Below, in pieces: positions 55,101 through 63,216 of a stretch of 64,000 bases of DNA. The position numbers and the translations under genes are program-made. A model generated the notes under the pieces. It ran no database searches. It saw nothing but the letters and a program-made list of their open reading frames with translations, and was not told the DNA's origin. The DNA is from Novosphingobium sp. PC22D (lineage in GTDB: Bacteria; Pseudomonadota; Alphaproteobacteria; Sphingomonadales; Sphingomonadaceae): the NCBI RefSeq assembly GCF_002556635.1, contig NZ_MWMO01000002.1, forward strand, positions 372,001 through 436,000. Direction: 5' to 3'. The stretch's first letter is position 1, and each line of letters starts with the position of its first letter.

Positions 55101-55364
55101 GCCGGTGCCGTTGGAGCGGCTGGCCGAGGACATGTAGAGAAAGCCGTCGAGGCCGTTCATCTCGCGCTCGATCACCGCCGTCACGTTCTTGTCGAGCGTT
55201 TCGGCGTCGGCGCCTGTGTAGGTGTACGAAAGGTTCAGCGCGGGGGGCGCGACCGAGGGGTATTGCTCGATCGGCAACGCGTTCATGGAGATCAGGCCGG
55301 CCAGGGCCACGAACGCGGCAATGACCCAGCCGAACACGGGCCGGTAGACGAAAAAGCGGTTCAT
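52161..55364 (-). CDS. RND efflux pump, inner-membrane permease (AcrB/MexB family)
   Basis: A 1067-residue hydrophobe/amphiphile efflux pump with two repeated halves, twelve expected membrane helices and large periplasmic loops. The proton-relay residues are visible: Asp-Asp in GILVDDAIVVVENVER (about residue 407) and the Lys in GLAAKNAILIVEFA in the second half. PSLQWDVAFDTTPFI and similar loop segments match the family. Four bases separate it from the adaptor and eight are shared with the channel gene. The C-terminal part ends in a long charged tail. Confidence 0.95.
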   Translation of the reverse strand: MNRFFVYRPVFGWVIAAFVALAGLISMNALPIEQYPSVAPPALNLSYTYTGADAETLDKNVTAVIEREMNGLDGFLYMSSASRSNGTGQITLTFESGTDLNDARSEVQDRLNRAESRLPEAVRQLGIQITDNTNGFLMVMAISSENGAMSPLEIGNYTNNNIVNEIRRVNGVGDVILFGSQYAMRIWIDPTKLAGYSLTPGEVLSAVQEQNSQTAGGGLGDQPVTRETEFTAKIVTQNRFSNPEQFERIIVKSNQDGSTVRLSDVARVELGAESYTFRARLDGDDIAGMGIQLASGANAVETANLVRERMAELEKTFPPSLQWDVAFDTTPFINASIDSVVHTLIEAMVLVFLVMFLFLQNWRATLIPAVVVPIALLGACLGLFLFGFSINTLSLFAMVVAIGILVDDAIVVVENVERIMSEEKLPPRLATIRAMDQIRSAIIGITLVLVAVFVPMAFFPGSTGGIYRQFSVTLAVSIFFSAVLALTLTPALCATLLKPHEMKGEDEEVRSGIRGWPDRFFAWFNDRFGRATHRYGGTVKRMMSVPFRWLAVFAVMAVVTFVLFTRLPGGFLPEEDQGYIMVNYDAPVGATMDRTEAVVEKMEKHFLAKPQVDNIVSLIGFNFYGQSQSAALSFISLKPWEERTDEASGVPAMIAEAQKFAYGLPGATVFALNPPAIQALGNATGFSMKVEDRSGIDREGLIAARDAIVAAASQDPTLAQVRPDGQGDAPELFVDIDRVKARAMGLSISSVNQTLAIAFGSSYANDFSREGSILRVYIQADAPARMTPDDIMALRVRGDNGQMVPFSAFANAEWRSGPIQVERYNGYPSLTISGSAAQGESSGAALEAMERIAGEHLGGNFAFEWTGTAYEEKQAGGQIGMLLGLSVIVVFLLLAALYNSWGIPVSVLLVVPFGILGAVLFTLLRGLSADVYFNIGLITIIGLAAKNAILIVEFAIEDEEGGRSPEDATLEAARQRLRPILMTSLAFILGMVPLVIASGAGAASRMAVGTGVMGGMIAATAFGIFFTPVFYLIARRYLSKRRDPEGEDSRWLAENRPGHGEGGESHA

Positions 55365-55368
55365 CGCC

Positions 55369-56547
55369 TCAGCGTCCCTGCTGCTGCTTTTGCTGCTGGG
55401 CGGCGGCGCGCTTGGCCTGTTCGGCGTCGATCGCCTTCTGGCCGGGGCGGATCTTCTGCCACCCGTCGGTAATGATCCGCTCGCCGGGCTTCAGTCCCGA
55501 CTCGACGATCCATGAGGACCCGACCATTTCGCCGAGCCGCACGGTGCGTGACGTGACCGTCCCGTCCTTGCCCATGACCGAGACCTGCGCTTCCTCGCCC
55601 TTGAACTGCACGGCGCGCGAGGGGACGGTGATCCCGCCCTCGATCATGCCGAGCGCGATCTTGCCGCGCACGAACTGGCCGGGCACCAGCAGACCCGCCG
55701 GATTGGCGAACTGCCCGCGAATCGTCTGGCTCCCCGTCTCGGGCGAGACGACCGGGCTCGCGAAATCGAGGTGGCCGATGACGCCGTATTCCTCGCCGTT
55801 CTCAAGCTCCAGACGAACCTCGACCGAATCGAGCGCGGGGACCTTGAGCTGGCCTTCGCGAACAGCCGAAAGCGTGTTGAGGACAGAAGCGTTGGAAGCG
55901 CTGAACACGGCGTAGACGGGCGAGGCCTGGTCGACCCGGGTCATCAAGGTGCCTTCGGCGCCGCTGACGAGCGCGCCTTCTGTCACTTCCGCCGCGCCGA
56001 CGCGCCCGCCGATCGGTGCGCGCACGGTGGTGTAGCTGAGCTGGAGCTGCGCGCGGTCGAGCGCCGCGCGCGCCTCCGCGACTTGCGCGTTGGCCTGCCG
56101 AAGATCCGATTCCGCCGCGTCGTATTCCTGCGCGCTGACGGCGCGCTCGTCGATCAGCGGGCCGTAACGGATGACGATCGAGGATGCGTTCTCCTTGGCG
56201 GCGATGGCACGTTGCAAGGCGGCGCGCGCCGAGGCGACCTGCGCCTCGTAGTCGCGAGGATCGATCTTGAAGAGCGCGGTTCCCGCGGCCACGGTCGCCC
56301 CCTCCTCGTAAAGACGGCGCAACACGATCCCGTCGGTCCGGGCCCGGACTTCGGCCATCCGCACCGACTCGATGCGGCCGGGCAGCTCGATGATATTGGG
56401 CACGGTCTGACTGCGCAGCACGACCGATTCCACCGGCACGGGCGGCGGTTCGGCGGGCGAATCTTCGCGGCCGCAACCGGCGAGCAGTGCCGCGACGAGA
56501 ATCGTAGTCGGATTTAAGTATTTGATTATAAGCGACAAAATTTTCAC
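55369..56547 (-). CDS. RND efflux periplasmic adaptor lipoprotein (AcrA/MexA family)
   Basis: A 392-residue membrane-fusion protein. Lipobox LLAGC puts the acylated Cys near residue 25. Then come the biotinyl-lipoyl half-motif IVLRRLYEEGATVAAGTALFKID, a coiled hairpin (VASARAALQRAIAAKENASS ... AESDLRQANAQVAEARAALDRAQLQLSYTTVRAPIGGRVG), the beta-barrel and the membrane-proximal region, and a Gln-rich tail. First gene of the operon, diverging from the TetR regulator. The Lys/Ile start (MKILSLIIKYLNPTT) is unusual, and lower in GC than the rest. Confidence 0.93.
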   Translation of the reverse strand: MKILSLIIKYLNPTTILVAALLAGCGREDSPAEPPPVPVESVVLRSQTVPNIIELPGRIESVRMAEVRARTDGIVLRRLYEEGATVAAGTALFKIDPRDYEAQVASARAALQRAIAAKENASSIVIRYGPLIDERAVSAQEYDAAESDLRQANAQVAEARAALDRAQLQLSYTTVRAPIGGRVGAAEVTEGALVSGAEGTLMTRVDQASPVYAVFSASNASVLNTLSAVREGQLKVPALDSVEVRLELENGEEYGVIGHLDFASPVVSPETGSQTIRGQFANPAGLLVPGQFVRGKIALGMIEGGITVPSRAVQFKGEEAQVSVMGKDGTVTSRTVRLGEMVGSSWIVESGLKPGERIITDGWQKIRPGQKAIDAEQAKRAAAQQQKQQQGR

Positions 56548-56600
56548 CGTATCCGGGGGGAGGATGGCGTGTCGTCGCGCTTACTCCAGTTGCCGCAATC

Positions 56601-56634
56601 GGACAAGTCGTGTCCATTTATTTCCGGTTACCGG
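56601..56634. promoter_or_regulatory. Two palindromes between the efflux operon and tetR: likely regulator sites
   Basis: GGACA-AGTCG-TGTCC (56601-56615; arms perfect, inner G-C also pairs) and CCGGT-T-ACCGG (56624-56634, perfect) lie close together in the 122-base divergent gap. They have the size and position of TetR-type operators that would control both the efflux operon and the regulator itself. Confidence 0.55.
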
Positions 56635-56669
56635 TCTGCTAAGCGCGCGCTCGGGTCCGGGAGGTTGTT

Positions 56670-57272
56670 ATGCGTGCGGATGCGCTCCGCCATCGTCAGG
56701 CGTTGATAGAGGCTGCCGCGAAGGTCTTTGGCGAGCAAGGCTATGATGTCCCGCTCGCGACGATTCTTCGCGAAGCGCGGCTCGGCCGCGGCACGCTCTA
56801 TCGCCACTTCGCCACGCGCGAGGACCTGATCATCGCCGCGATCAGCCACGATATCGAGGTTCTGCGTCGCAAGGTCGAGCAGTGCGAGGATCGTCCCGAC
56901 CTGTTCCTCGCCCTGATCGAGGACCAGAGCCGATCCGTCGCGGCGCACCTGCGCGTTTTGTCCACGTTCCAGGACGAACGCCTTCAGGACTTCGCGATCC
57001 GCGTCGTGCCGACATACGATGGCGTTCTGGAAACCGTGCTGAACTCCGCCAAACGGCACGGTCTCGTGCGCGAGACGTTCGAGGTCGAGGATCTGGTCCT
57101 TCTTATCACGATGCTTTCGACGATCCGTTCCAGGGACACGCTTCGCTCGAGCGAAGCGATCGCGCGAAGCAAGGGGGATCACGAAGCCGACGAAGACGGC
57201 ACCCGGCGATACGAGCGCGCACTCGCCATCCTGCGCGACGGCTTCGCGCCGCGGCGCGACAACCGGACATGA
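56670..57272 (+). CDS. TetR-family transcriptional regulator
   Basis: A 200-residue repressor. The helix-turn-helix is at residues about 25-45 (VPLATILREARLGRGTLYRHFATREDLIIAAI). The C-terminal ligand-binding part is helical and unconserved. It diverges from the adaptor gene, so it probably represses the RND operon and responds to its substrate. The start is ATG 56670 with GGGAGG upstream. A Gln/Asn/Arg-rich end is unremarkable. Confidence 0.9.
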   Translation: MRADALRHRQALIEAAAKVFGEQGYDVPLATILREARLGRGTLYRHFATREDLIIAAISHDIEVLRRKVEQCEDRPDLFLALIEDQSRSVAAHLRVLSTFQDERLQDFAIRVVPTYDGVLETVLNSAKRHGLVRETFEVEDLVLLITMLSTIRSRDTLRSSEAIARSKGDHEADEDGTRRYERALAILRDGFAPRRDNRT

Positions 57273-57463
57273 CCGCTTTTCGCGCCGATGCGCGGCCGGG
57301 CGAGCGGCGAGGCCGACCGGTCGCGAGTGCTCGCTGCCCGGAGCCGTCTGGCGATCCCCAGTACGGCATCGTCGAGGAATTTGTCCCGATCGATGATATT
57401 GTCTAGCATCGGCGAACGTCGCCGCACGATCCCCGAAACGGCGGCGAAACTGGAAATTTGGCG

Positions 57464-58855
57464 ATGCGGCAGACCGACCTCCTCGAACCCGAAGACACGG
57501 CGCTCGCCGCCCTGAGTGACGCGTTCGGCGACAAGCTCGTGCTGTCCGAAGCGGCGCGCGCGCAGCACGCCGGTCTCGAAGGACACCACACCGGCGGGCT
57601 TCCCGATGCGGTGCTGATGGCCGCCTCGCGCGACGACGTCGTGGCGGCGGTCGACCTTTGCGCGCGCAACGGTCTGGCGATCGTGCCGCACGGCGCGGGC
57701 ACCTCGCTCGAAGGCCACTTGTCGGCGGTGAGAGGCGGGCTCTCGATCGACCTGACCGCGATGGACCGTATCCTCGAAATCGATCCCCAGAACATGCTCT
57801 GCCGCGTCGAGCCAGGCGTGACGCGCGAACAGCTCAACCTCGCGCTGCGCGACCATGGCCTGTTCTTCCCGATCGACCCGGGCGCCAATGCGTCGCTGGG
57901 CGGCATGGCGGCGACGCGTGCTTCGGGCACCAATGCCGTGCTCTACGGCACGATGCGCGACAACGTCCTCTCGCTCGAGGTCGTCACCGCCCAGGGACGC
58001 GTGATCGAAACCGGCACGCGCGCCAAGAAGTCGTCGGCGGGCTACGACCTCACCGGCCTGTTCGTCGGCTCGGAAGGTACGCTCGGCGTGATCACCGCGG
58101 TGACCCTGCGGCTTCACGGGATTCCGCAGGCGATCCTCGCCGGGACGGTTGCCTTCGACGACATTTCTGATGCGGTCCGGGCGGTGATCCAGGCGATCCA
58201 GTTCGGCCTGCCCGTCGCCCGCATCGAGCTGCTCGACGAGGCGCAGATCCGCGCCTGCAACGCTTTCTCCAAGCTCGATCTCGCCGAGCGCCCGACGCTG
58301 TTCCTCGAATTTCATGGCACCGACGACGGCGTCGCGGAGCAGGCCGCGCTCTTCGGTGAGATCGCGCGCGAACTCGGCGGCGGCGAACTGGAAACCGCGC
58401 TGCGGACCGAGGACCGCACCCGCTTGTGGAAGGCGCGGCACGATGCCTATTTCGCCGCGAAGGCGCTGCGTCCTGGCGCCAAGGTTTGGACCACCGACGT
58501 TTGCGTGCCGATCGCCAGCCTCGCCGAAAGCATCGCCGCGACTCGCGCGGACATCGATGAAAGCGGCGCGCTGGCGACGATCGTCGGCCATGTCGGCGAC
58601 GGCAACTATCATGTGCTCTTCGTGCTTGATCCCAATGCGCCGGAAGACCGCGACGTCGCCGCCGGGATCAATGAGCGCATGGTCGCGCGCGCGATCCGGC
58701 TGGGCGGTACCTGCACCGGCGAGCACGGCGTCGGGATCGGCAAGCGCCAGTGCCTCCTCGACGAGCGCGGTGCCGACGCCGTCGCGCTGATGGCGACGCT
58801 GAAGCACGCGCTCGACCCCGCCGGCATGTTCAATCCCGGCAAGATCTTCCTCTGA
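57464..58855 (+). CDS. FAD-linked oxidase, D-lactate dehydrogenase/glycolate oxidase type
   Basis: A 463-residue flavoprotein of the PCMH-type FAD-binding family, oxidising a 2-hydroxyacid such as D-lactate or glycolate. It has IVPHGAGTSLEGHLSAVRGGLSIDLTAMDRI, QNMLCRVEPGVTREQLNLALRDHGLFFPIDPGANASLGGMAATRASGTNAV and KKSSAGYDLTGLFVGSEGTLGVIT in the FAD domain, and CTGEHGVGIGKRQCLLDERG ... LDPAGMFNPGKIF at the C-terminus. It has no iron-sulfur domain, so it resembles cytochrome-linked Dld1 rather than GlcDEF. The start is ATG 57464 (or TTG 57458). Downstream hairpins probably end the transcript. Confidence 0.88.
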   Translation: MRQTDLLEPEDTALAALSDAFGDKLVLSEAARAQHAGLEGHHTGGLPDAVLMAASRDDVVAAVDLCARNGLAIVPHGAGTSLEGHLSAVRGGLSIDLTAMDRILEIDPQNMLCRVEPGVTREQLNLALRDHGLFFPIDPGANASLGGMAATRASGTNAVLYGTMRDNVLSLEVVTAQGRVIETGTRAKKSSAGYDLTGLFVGSEGTLGVITAVTLRLHGIPQAILAGTVAFDDISDAVRAVIQAIQFGLPVARIELLDEAQIRACNAFSKLDLAERPTLFLEFHGTDDGVAEQAALFGEIARELGGGELETALRTEDRTRLWKARHDAYFAAKALRPGAKVWTTDVCVPIASLAESIAATRADIDESGALATIVGHVGDGNYHVLFVLDPNAPEDRDVAAGINERMVARAIRLGGTCTGEHGVGIGKRQCLLDERGADAVALMATLKHALDPAGMFNPGKIFL

Positions 58856-58938
58856 CGCCCCCATCCTCGTGAACGTCCGGCGCGGTTGGTCATACGCGTG
58901 GGCAATGCGAGTCGTGGGGCCGGACGCGCCCTGGCATA

Positions 58939-58957
58939 GCTGCCGCGCTTCGGCAGC
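58939..58957 (+). terminator. Hairpin after the FAD oxidase gene
   Basis: GCTGCCG-CGCTT-CGGCAGC forms a seven-pair stem, and CCCGCC/GGCGGG at 58961-58985 a second one, in the gap between the oxidase and the ZnuD-like receptor. They probably separate the two transcripts. Confidence 0.5.
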
Positions 58958-59032
58958 CAGCCCGCCGTCGCGCACCGCAGGCGGGCCCTCGCGAGTGCAG
59001 CATGCAAAAATCCAGCGAACACGCAAAATGTA

Positions 59033-59044
59033 ATGTTGTAACAT
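59033..59044 (+). promoter_or_regulatory. Zur-box-like palindrome before the ZnuD-like receptor
   Basis: ATGTT-GT-AACAT, with perfect five-base arms, lies 76 bases before the receptor start. It resembles the ATGTTATAACAT core of alphaproteobacterial Zur boxes, as far as I recall it. Zinc-dependent control of a ZnuD-like gene is the expected pattern. Confidence 0.5.
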
Positions 59045-59119
59045 CTCGGATTCATGTCTAGGAGGCGAAAACCTCTCGTCAGACGGGGCAAGAGGCATGA
59101 ATTTGGAAGGTACGTTCGA

Positions 59120-61252
59120 ATGAGGGCAAGATTTCTCACCGGCTGTGCGATCGCAGCATTTCTGCATCCGCTCGCCGCGCTGGCGCAGGAAGCACCGGCC
59201 TCCGAGGCTGAGAAATCGACCGGCGACTATCACCGCAAGCCGGACGATGAGATCGTCGTGACCGGCATCCTGCCCACACGCCGCGAGGACATGCTTTCGA
59301 GCGTCGCGGTCGTGCAGGGCGAAGAGCTGCTCCAGGCCACGCGCCCCTCGCTCGGCGAGACGTTGCAGCACGAGCCCGGCGTCTCGGCGACCTCGTTCGG
59401 CCCGAGCGCCTCGCGCCCGGTGCTGCGCGGCCTCCAGGGCGAGCGCGTGCGCGTGCTGACCGACGGCATCGGCGCGATCGACGTCTCGAACACCTCGGTC
59501 GACCATGCCGTGGTCGTGAACCCGCTGCTCGCCGAGCGCATCGAAGTGCTGCGCGGGCCCCAGTCGCTGCTCTACGGATCATCGGCGATCGGCGGCGTCG
59601 TGAACGTCATCGACAAACGCATCCCGACCTCGGTGCCCGACGAGATCGCGCATGTCGGCGCCATGGCCGGGTACGGCTCCGCCGCCGAGGAGCGCTCGGC
59701 CGCCGGCGCGATCGACGTTCCGCTCGGCGCGAACTGGGTCGCGCATGTCGACGGCAGCTACCTCAAGACCGACGACATGCGCATCGGCGGCTATGCGCTG
59801 ACACCCGAGCTGCGCGCGCAGGCGCTGGCGTCGAGCCTTCTGCCCACCGAGACGCCCGATGCCGGCGAAGAGCCGATCGACTTCGCGGCCAATGCCAGGG
59901 TCAAGGGCAAGCTCCCCAACTCCGCGGCGAAGACCTGGACGGCGGGCGCCGGCCTTGCCTACATCGGCGAAGGCGGCAGCATCGGCGTGTCGTACAGCCA
60001 CTACGACAGCCTTTACGGCATCCCCGTGCGCTACGCCACCGAGCCCGGGCAGGAGCAGGAAGCGCCCCGCCTCAGCCTCGAACAGGATCGTGTCGACGCG
60101 CGCGCGGTGATCAACGCCGATGGCGACCTTATCGACAAGATCACGCTCCGCCTCGGCTATGCCGACTATCAGCACTTCGAGCTGGAGGAGAGCGGCGAAG
60201 TCGGCACCGCGTTCTACAACAAGGGCATGGAAGGCCGGCTCGAATTCACCCAGGCCAAGCGCGGCGCCTGGCAGGGTGCGACCGGCGTGCAGGTCTTCAC
60301 CCGCGACTTCAACGTCGTCGGCGAGGAAGCCTTCCTGCCCAAGAACAGGACCGCGCAGATCGGCCTGTTCACGCTCCAGCAGCTCGAATACGGCCCGCTC
60401 AAGATCGAGGCCGGCGCCCGCTTCGAACACACCGAACTGAATGCGACGCCGGGCGACGACCAGCCGCAGTTCTTCTCCGGATCGCGCACGTTCGACGCGC
60501 TTTCCGGTTCGCTGGGCGCCTCCTACGGTCTCGGCGCATCCTGGCGCGTGGGCCTCAACGTCTCACGCACCGAACGCGCGCCGGCGGCCGAGGAACTCTT
60601 CGCCAACGGCCCCCACGCGGGCACCGAGGCTTTCGAGGTCGGCAATCCGGATTTTGCGCTCGAAAAGTCATGGAGTCTCGAGGCGATCCTGCGCGGCAGC
60701 GGCGAGAACTACACTTTCGAGGCTTCTGCCTATCATAGCTGGTTCTCGAACTTCATCTACGACGACCTGACCGGCGAAGTCGAAGACGGCCTGCCCGTCT
60801 ACCAGTTCCGGCAGGCCGATGCCCGGTACTACGGGTTCGAGGCGCAGGGTACGCTCACGCTGGCCCGGCTCGGCGAAGGCAAGGTCGTCGCCGATGCGCT
60901 GGGCGACTATGTTCATGCCCGGATCGTGGGCTTCGGCCCCGCGCCGCGCATCCCGCCCCTTCGTGTGCTGGGCGGCATGACCTACACCGCGCCCAAGTTC
61001 GACGTGCGCGGCGAAGTCGAGCATGTCTGGGACCAGAACCGGATCAGCAGCTTCGAAACGCCGACCGATGGCTACACCATGGTCAACGCCGAGATCGGCG
61101 TACGCCCCTGGGGCGACGAACGCCCGCTCAGCTTCGCCTTGTCGGCGAACAACATCTTCGACGTCAACGCGCGGCGCCATGCCTCGTACCTCAAGGACTA
61201 CGCGCCGCTGGCGGGGCGCGACCTTCGCGTCAGCGCCAAGCTCGACTTCTAG
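59120..61252 (+). CDS. TonB-dependent receptor, ZnuD-like (probable zinc uptake)
   Basis: A 710-residue outer-membrane receptor. Signal peptide MRARFLTGCAIAAFLHPLAALAQE. TonB box DEIVVTGIL. The plug contains ETLQHEPGVSATSFGPSASRPVLRGLQGERVRVLTDGIGAIDVSNTSVDHAV and PQSLLYGSSAIGGVVNVID. The plug and the C-terminal RRHASYLKDYAPLAGRDLRVSAKLDF match the ZnuD group of zinc receptors. It is shorter than ferric siderophore receptors. GGAAGG precedes ATG 59120, and a longer in-frame reading from 59054 lacks a signal peptide. A Zur-box-like palindrome lies upstream. The substrate is inferred from family resemblance. Confidence 0.85.
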   Translation: MRARFLTGCAIAAFLHPLAALAQEAPASEAEKSTGDYHRKPDDEIVVTGILPTRREDMLSSVAVVQGEELLQATRPSLGETLQHEPGVSATSFGPSASRPVLRGLQGERVRVLTDGIGAIDVSNTSVDHAVVVNPLLAERIEVLRGPQSLLYGSSAIGGVVNVIDKRIPTSVPDEIAHVGAMAGYGSAAEERSAAGAIDVPLGANWVAHVDGSYLKTDDMRIGGYALTPELRAQALASSLLPTETPDAGEEPIDFAANARVKGKLPNSAAKTWTAGAGLAYIGEGGSIGVSYSHYDSLYGIPVRYATEPGQEQEAPRLSLEQDRVDARAVINADGDLIDKITLRLGYADYQHFELEESGEVGTAFYNKGMEGRLEFTQAKRGAWQGATGVQVFTRDFNVVGEEAFLPKNRTAQIGLFTLQQLEYGPLKIEAGARFEHTELNATPGDDQPQFFSGSRTFDALSGSLGASYGLGASWRVGLNVSRTERAPAAEELFANGPHAGTEAFEVGNPDFALEKSWSLEAILRGSGENYTFEASAYHSWFSNFIYDDLTGEVEDGLPVYQFRQADARYYGFEAQGTLTLARLGEGKVVADALGDYVHARIVGFGPAPRIPPLRVLGGMTYTAPKFDVRGEVEHVWDQNRISSFETPTDGYTMVNAEIGVRPWGDERPLSFALSANNIFDVNARRHASYLKDYAPLAGRDLRVSAKLDF

Positions 61253-61273
61253 CAAAGCGGGCGAGCGGGAAGA

Positions 61274-61969
61274 TCAGGCGGGATCGCTCTCGACCACCCG
61301 CTCGACCCGCCCGTCGAGCATCTCGATGCGGATGTCGGAAATCGCGGCGATGGCGGGATCGTGCGTGACGCAGGCGATCGCGCGGCCCTGTTCGTGCGCC
61401 AGCGTCCGCAAGGTCTCGACCACCCGCGCGCTGTTGTGGCTGTCGAGATTTCCGGTCGGCTCGTCGCCGAGAATGAGCACGGGATCGTTGGCGAGCGCGC
61501 GCGCGATCGCCACGCGCTGGCGCTCACCGCCCGAAAGGCGGTCGGGCGTCTTGCCTTGCTTGTCCTCGAGCCCCACGCCGGCCAGCAATTCCAGCCCTCG
61601 CGCCTTGGCCTCGCGATGGGTCAGGCGGCCCAGCCGCTGGATCGGCAGCATGACGTTTTCGAGCGCGGAGAACTCGGGAAGCAGGAAGTGGAACTGAAAC
61701 ACGAAGCCGAAGCGCGCGAGGCGGATGCGCGCGCGCTCGTCGCCGGTGAGGCCGCTCACTTCGCGGCCCTCGAACAGCAGCTCGCCCGAAGTGGGCCGAT
61801 CGATCAGGCCCAGCAGATAGAGCAGCGACGACTTGCCGCAGCCGGACGGGCCGACGATCGTGGTGAAGCGCCCGGGCTGGATCGTCAGGTCGACGCCGCT
61901 CACCAGCGTCACCGGCGGTTCGCCGGGGAGCATGCGCCCCAGGCCCCGCGCCTCGAGAATACCGCTCAC
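61274..61969 (-). CDS. ABC exporter ATPase (LolD/MacB-type)
   Basis: A 231-residue ATPase. Walker A GPSGCGKSS is near residue 40, Q-loop in FVFQFHFLLPEF near residue 90, signature LSGGERQRVAIARAL near 144, Walker B LILGDEPTGNLDS and the switch His in ACVTHDPA. The FGFVFQ/LPEFSALENVMLP pattern is typical of the LolD/MacB/FtsE group. It overlaps the permease by four bases (ATGA), and is the last of three minus-strand genes read as adaptor-permease-ATPase. It converges on the ZnuD-like gene. Confidence 0.92.
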   Translation of the reverse strand: MSGILEARGLGRMLPGEPPVTLVSGVDLTIQPGRFTTIVGPSGCGKSSLLYLLGLIDRPTSGELLFEGREVSGLTGDERARIRLARFGFVFQFHFLLPEFSALENVMLPIQRLGRLTHREAKARGLELLAGVGLEDKQGKTPDRLSGGERQRVAIARALANDPVLILGDEPTGNLDSHNSARVVETLRTLAHEQGRAIACVTHDPAIAAISDIRIEMLDGRVERVVESDPA

Positions 61970-63216
61970 ATCGCGCCCCTGAGGATGTCGACCGGATCGA
62001 CGCGCGAGGCCTTGCGCGCGGGAAGCCAGGCGGCGACCGTTCCGGCGGCGAACGAAGCCGCGGCGGCGATCGCGTACTGGCGCGCCGTGCGGTCGAGCGG
62101 GATGCGCTCGTCCTCGCCGCCGATCGAGAAGCGCAGCGAGCCCAGGATCTCCATCAACAGAGTGCCGAGCAGCCAGCCGAACACGACGCCGATCAGCGCG
62201 AGCACGATCCCCTCGACGACGAAGACGATCTGCAGGTCAGCTTCGGAAAAGCCGATCGAGCGCAGGATCGCGATATCCTTGCGCTTGTCGGCCACGCTGT
62301 TCGAGACGACCGTGTAGATGCCGAAGCTCGCGACCAGAAGGATCGCCGAGACCACCGAATACATGATGACGTTGCGCGTCAGCAGCAGCGAGAGGAAATC
62401 GGACGAACGTTCCTGCCAGCTTTCCGCCTTGTAGCCGAACTGGCCTTCGATCCGCTGTGCGACGCGCTGGGCGTCGTAGGGATCGGCAAGCTTCACGCCG
62501 ATACGGTTGATGATGAAGGGGCGGCCGAGCATCGATTGCGCCTCGCGCAGCAAAACATACCCCGTGCCAGAGGACAATTGCGTCTGCCCCTTCTTGAACA
62601 GCCCGACCACGCGCATCGACCGCGCGCTCGACGAGGACGACGTCGCCGCGACGATGTCTCCCACGCGCACGCCCAGCCGGTTCGCCAGTTCCTCGCCGAT
62701 GATGATCCCGCCCTGCGTGGTCTCGAGGTCGCGCAAGTGCCCCACGCGCAACTGATCCTCGATGGTGCTGATCCTCGCCTCGATCTCCGGCTCCACGCCC
62801 ACGATGCCGAGCGCCTCCTCGTGCCCGCCGAGCCGCAAGGTGACGCCGCCCGAAAGGCTCGGCGACGCGATCGCGCCGTCGATCGCATCGACGGCGGCGA
62901 CGATCTTCTGCCAGTCCTTGATCCCGCGCACCTCGGTGCGGATCTTGTAGCCGTGCAACTCCACCGCGCCCTCGCGGAAGGTGCGCGTGCCGGGCTGCGG
63001 CGCGGGACTGCGCAGTTCGTCGGAGATGATGATGTGCGGCGCGGCATCGATGAGCTGATCGATGAAGTCGTTCTGGCTGCCGACCATCAGCGCCGAGACC
63101 GCGAGAAAGAAGCCCACGCCGACCGCAACGCCGGTGACCGCCACCACCGTCTGGCGCTTGCGCCGCGACAAATGGCGCAGCGCGATCGAGATCAGAAACC
63201 CGAGGCGACCGATCAT
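61966..63216 (-). CDS. FtsX/MacB-family ABC permease
   Basis: A 416-residue permease with the MacB build: one N-terminal helix (VVAVTGVAVGVGFFLAVSALMVG), a periplasmic core of about 220 residues, and three C-terminal helices (MYSVVSAILLVASFGIYTVVS, IVLALIGVVFGWLLGTLLMEIL, YAIAAAASFAAGTVAAWLPARKASRVDPVDILRG). The terminal ARKASRVDPVDILRG is a family hallmark. It couples ATP hydrolysis in the cytoplasm to movement in the periplasm, exporting lipoproteins, lipids or peptides. Overlaps of four bases on both sides show tight coupling. Confidence 0.9.
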   Translation of the reverse strand: MIGRLGFLISIALRHLSRRKRQTVVAVTGVAVGVGFFLAVSALMVGSQNDFIDQLIDAAPHIIISDELRSPAPQPGTRTFREGAVELHGYKIRTEVRGIKDWQKIVAAVDAIDGAIASPSLSGGVTLRLGGHEEALGIVGVEPEIEARISTIEDQLRVGHLRDLETTQGGIIIGEELANRLGVRVGDIVAATSSSSSARSMRVVGLFKKGQTQLSSGTGYVLLREAQSMLGRPFIINRIGVKLADPYDAQRVAQRIEGQFGYKAESWQERSSDFLSLLLTRNVIMYSVVSAILLVASFGIYTVVSNSVADKRKDIAILRSIGFSEADLQIVFVVEGIVLALIGVVFGWLLGTLLMEILGSLRFSIGGEDERIPLDRTARQYAIAAAASFAAGTVAAWLPARKASRVDPVDILRGAM

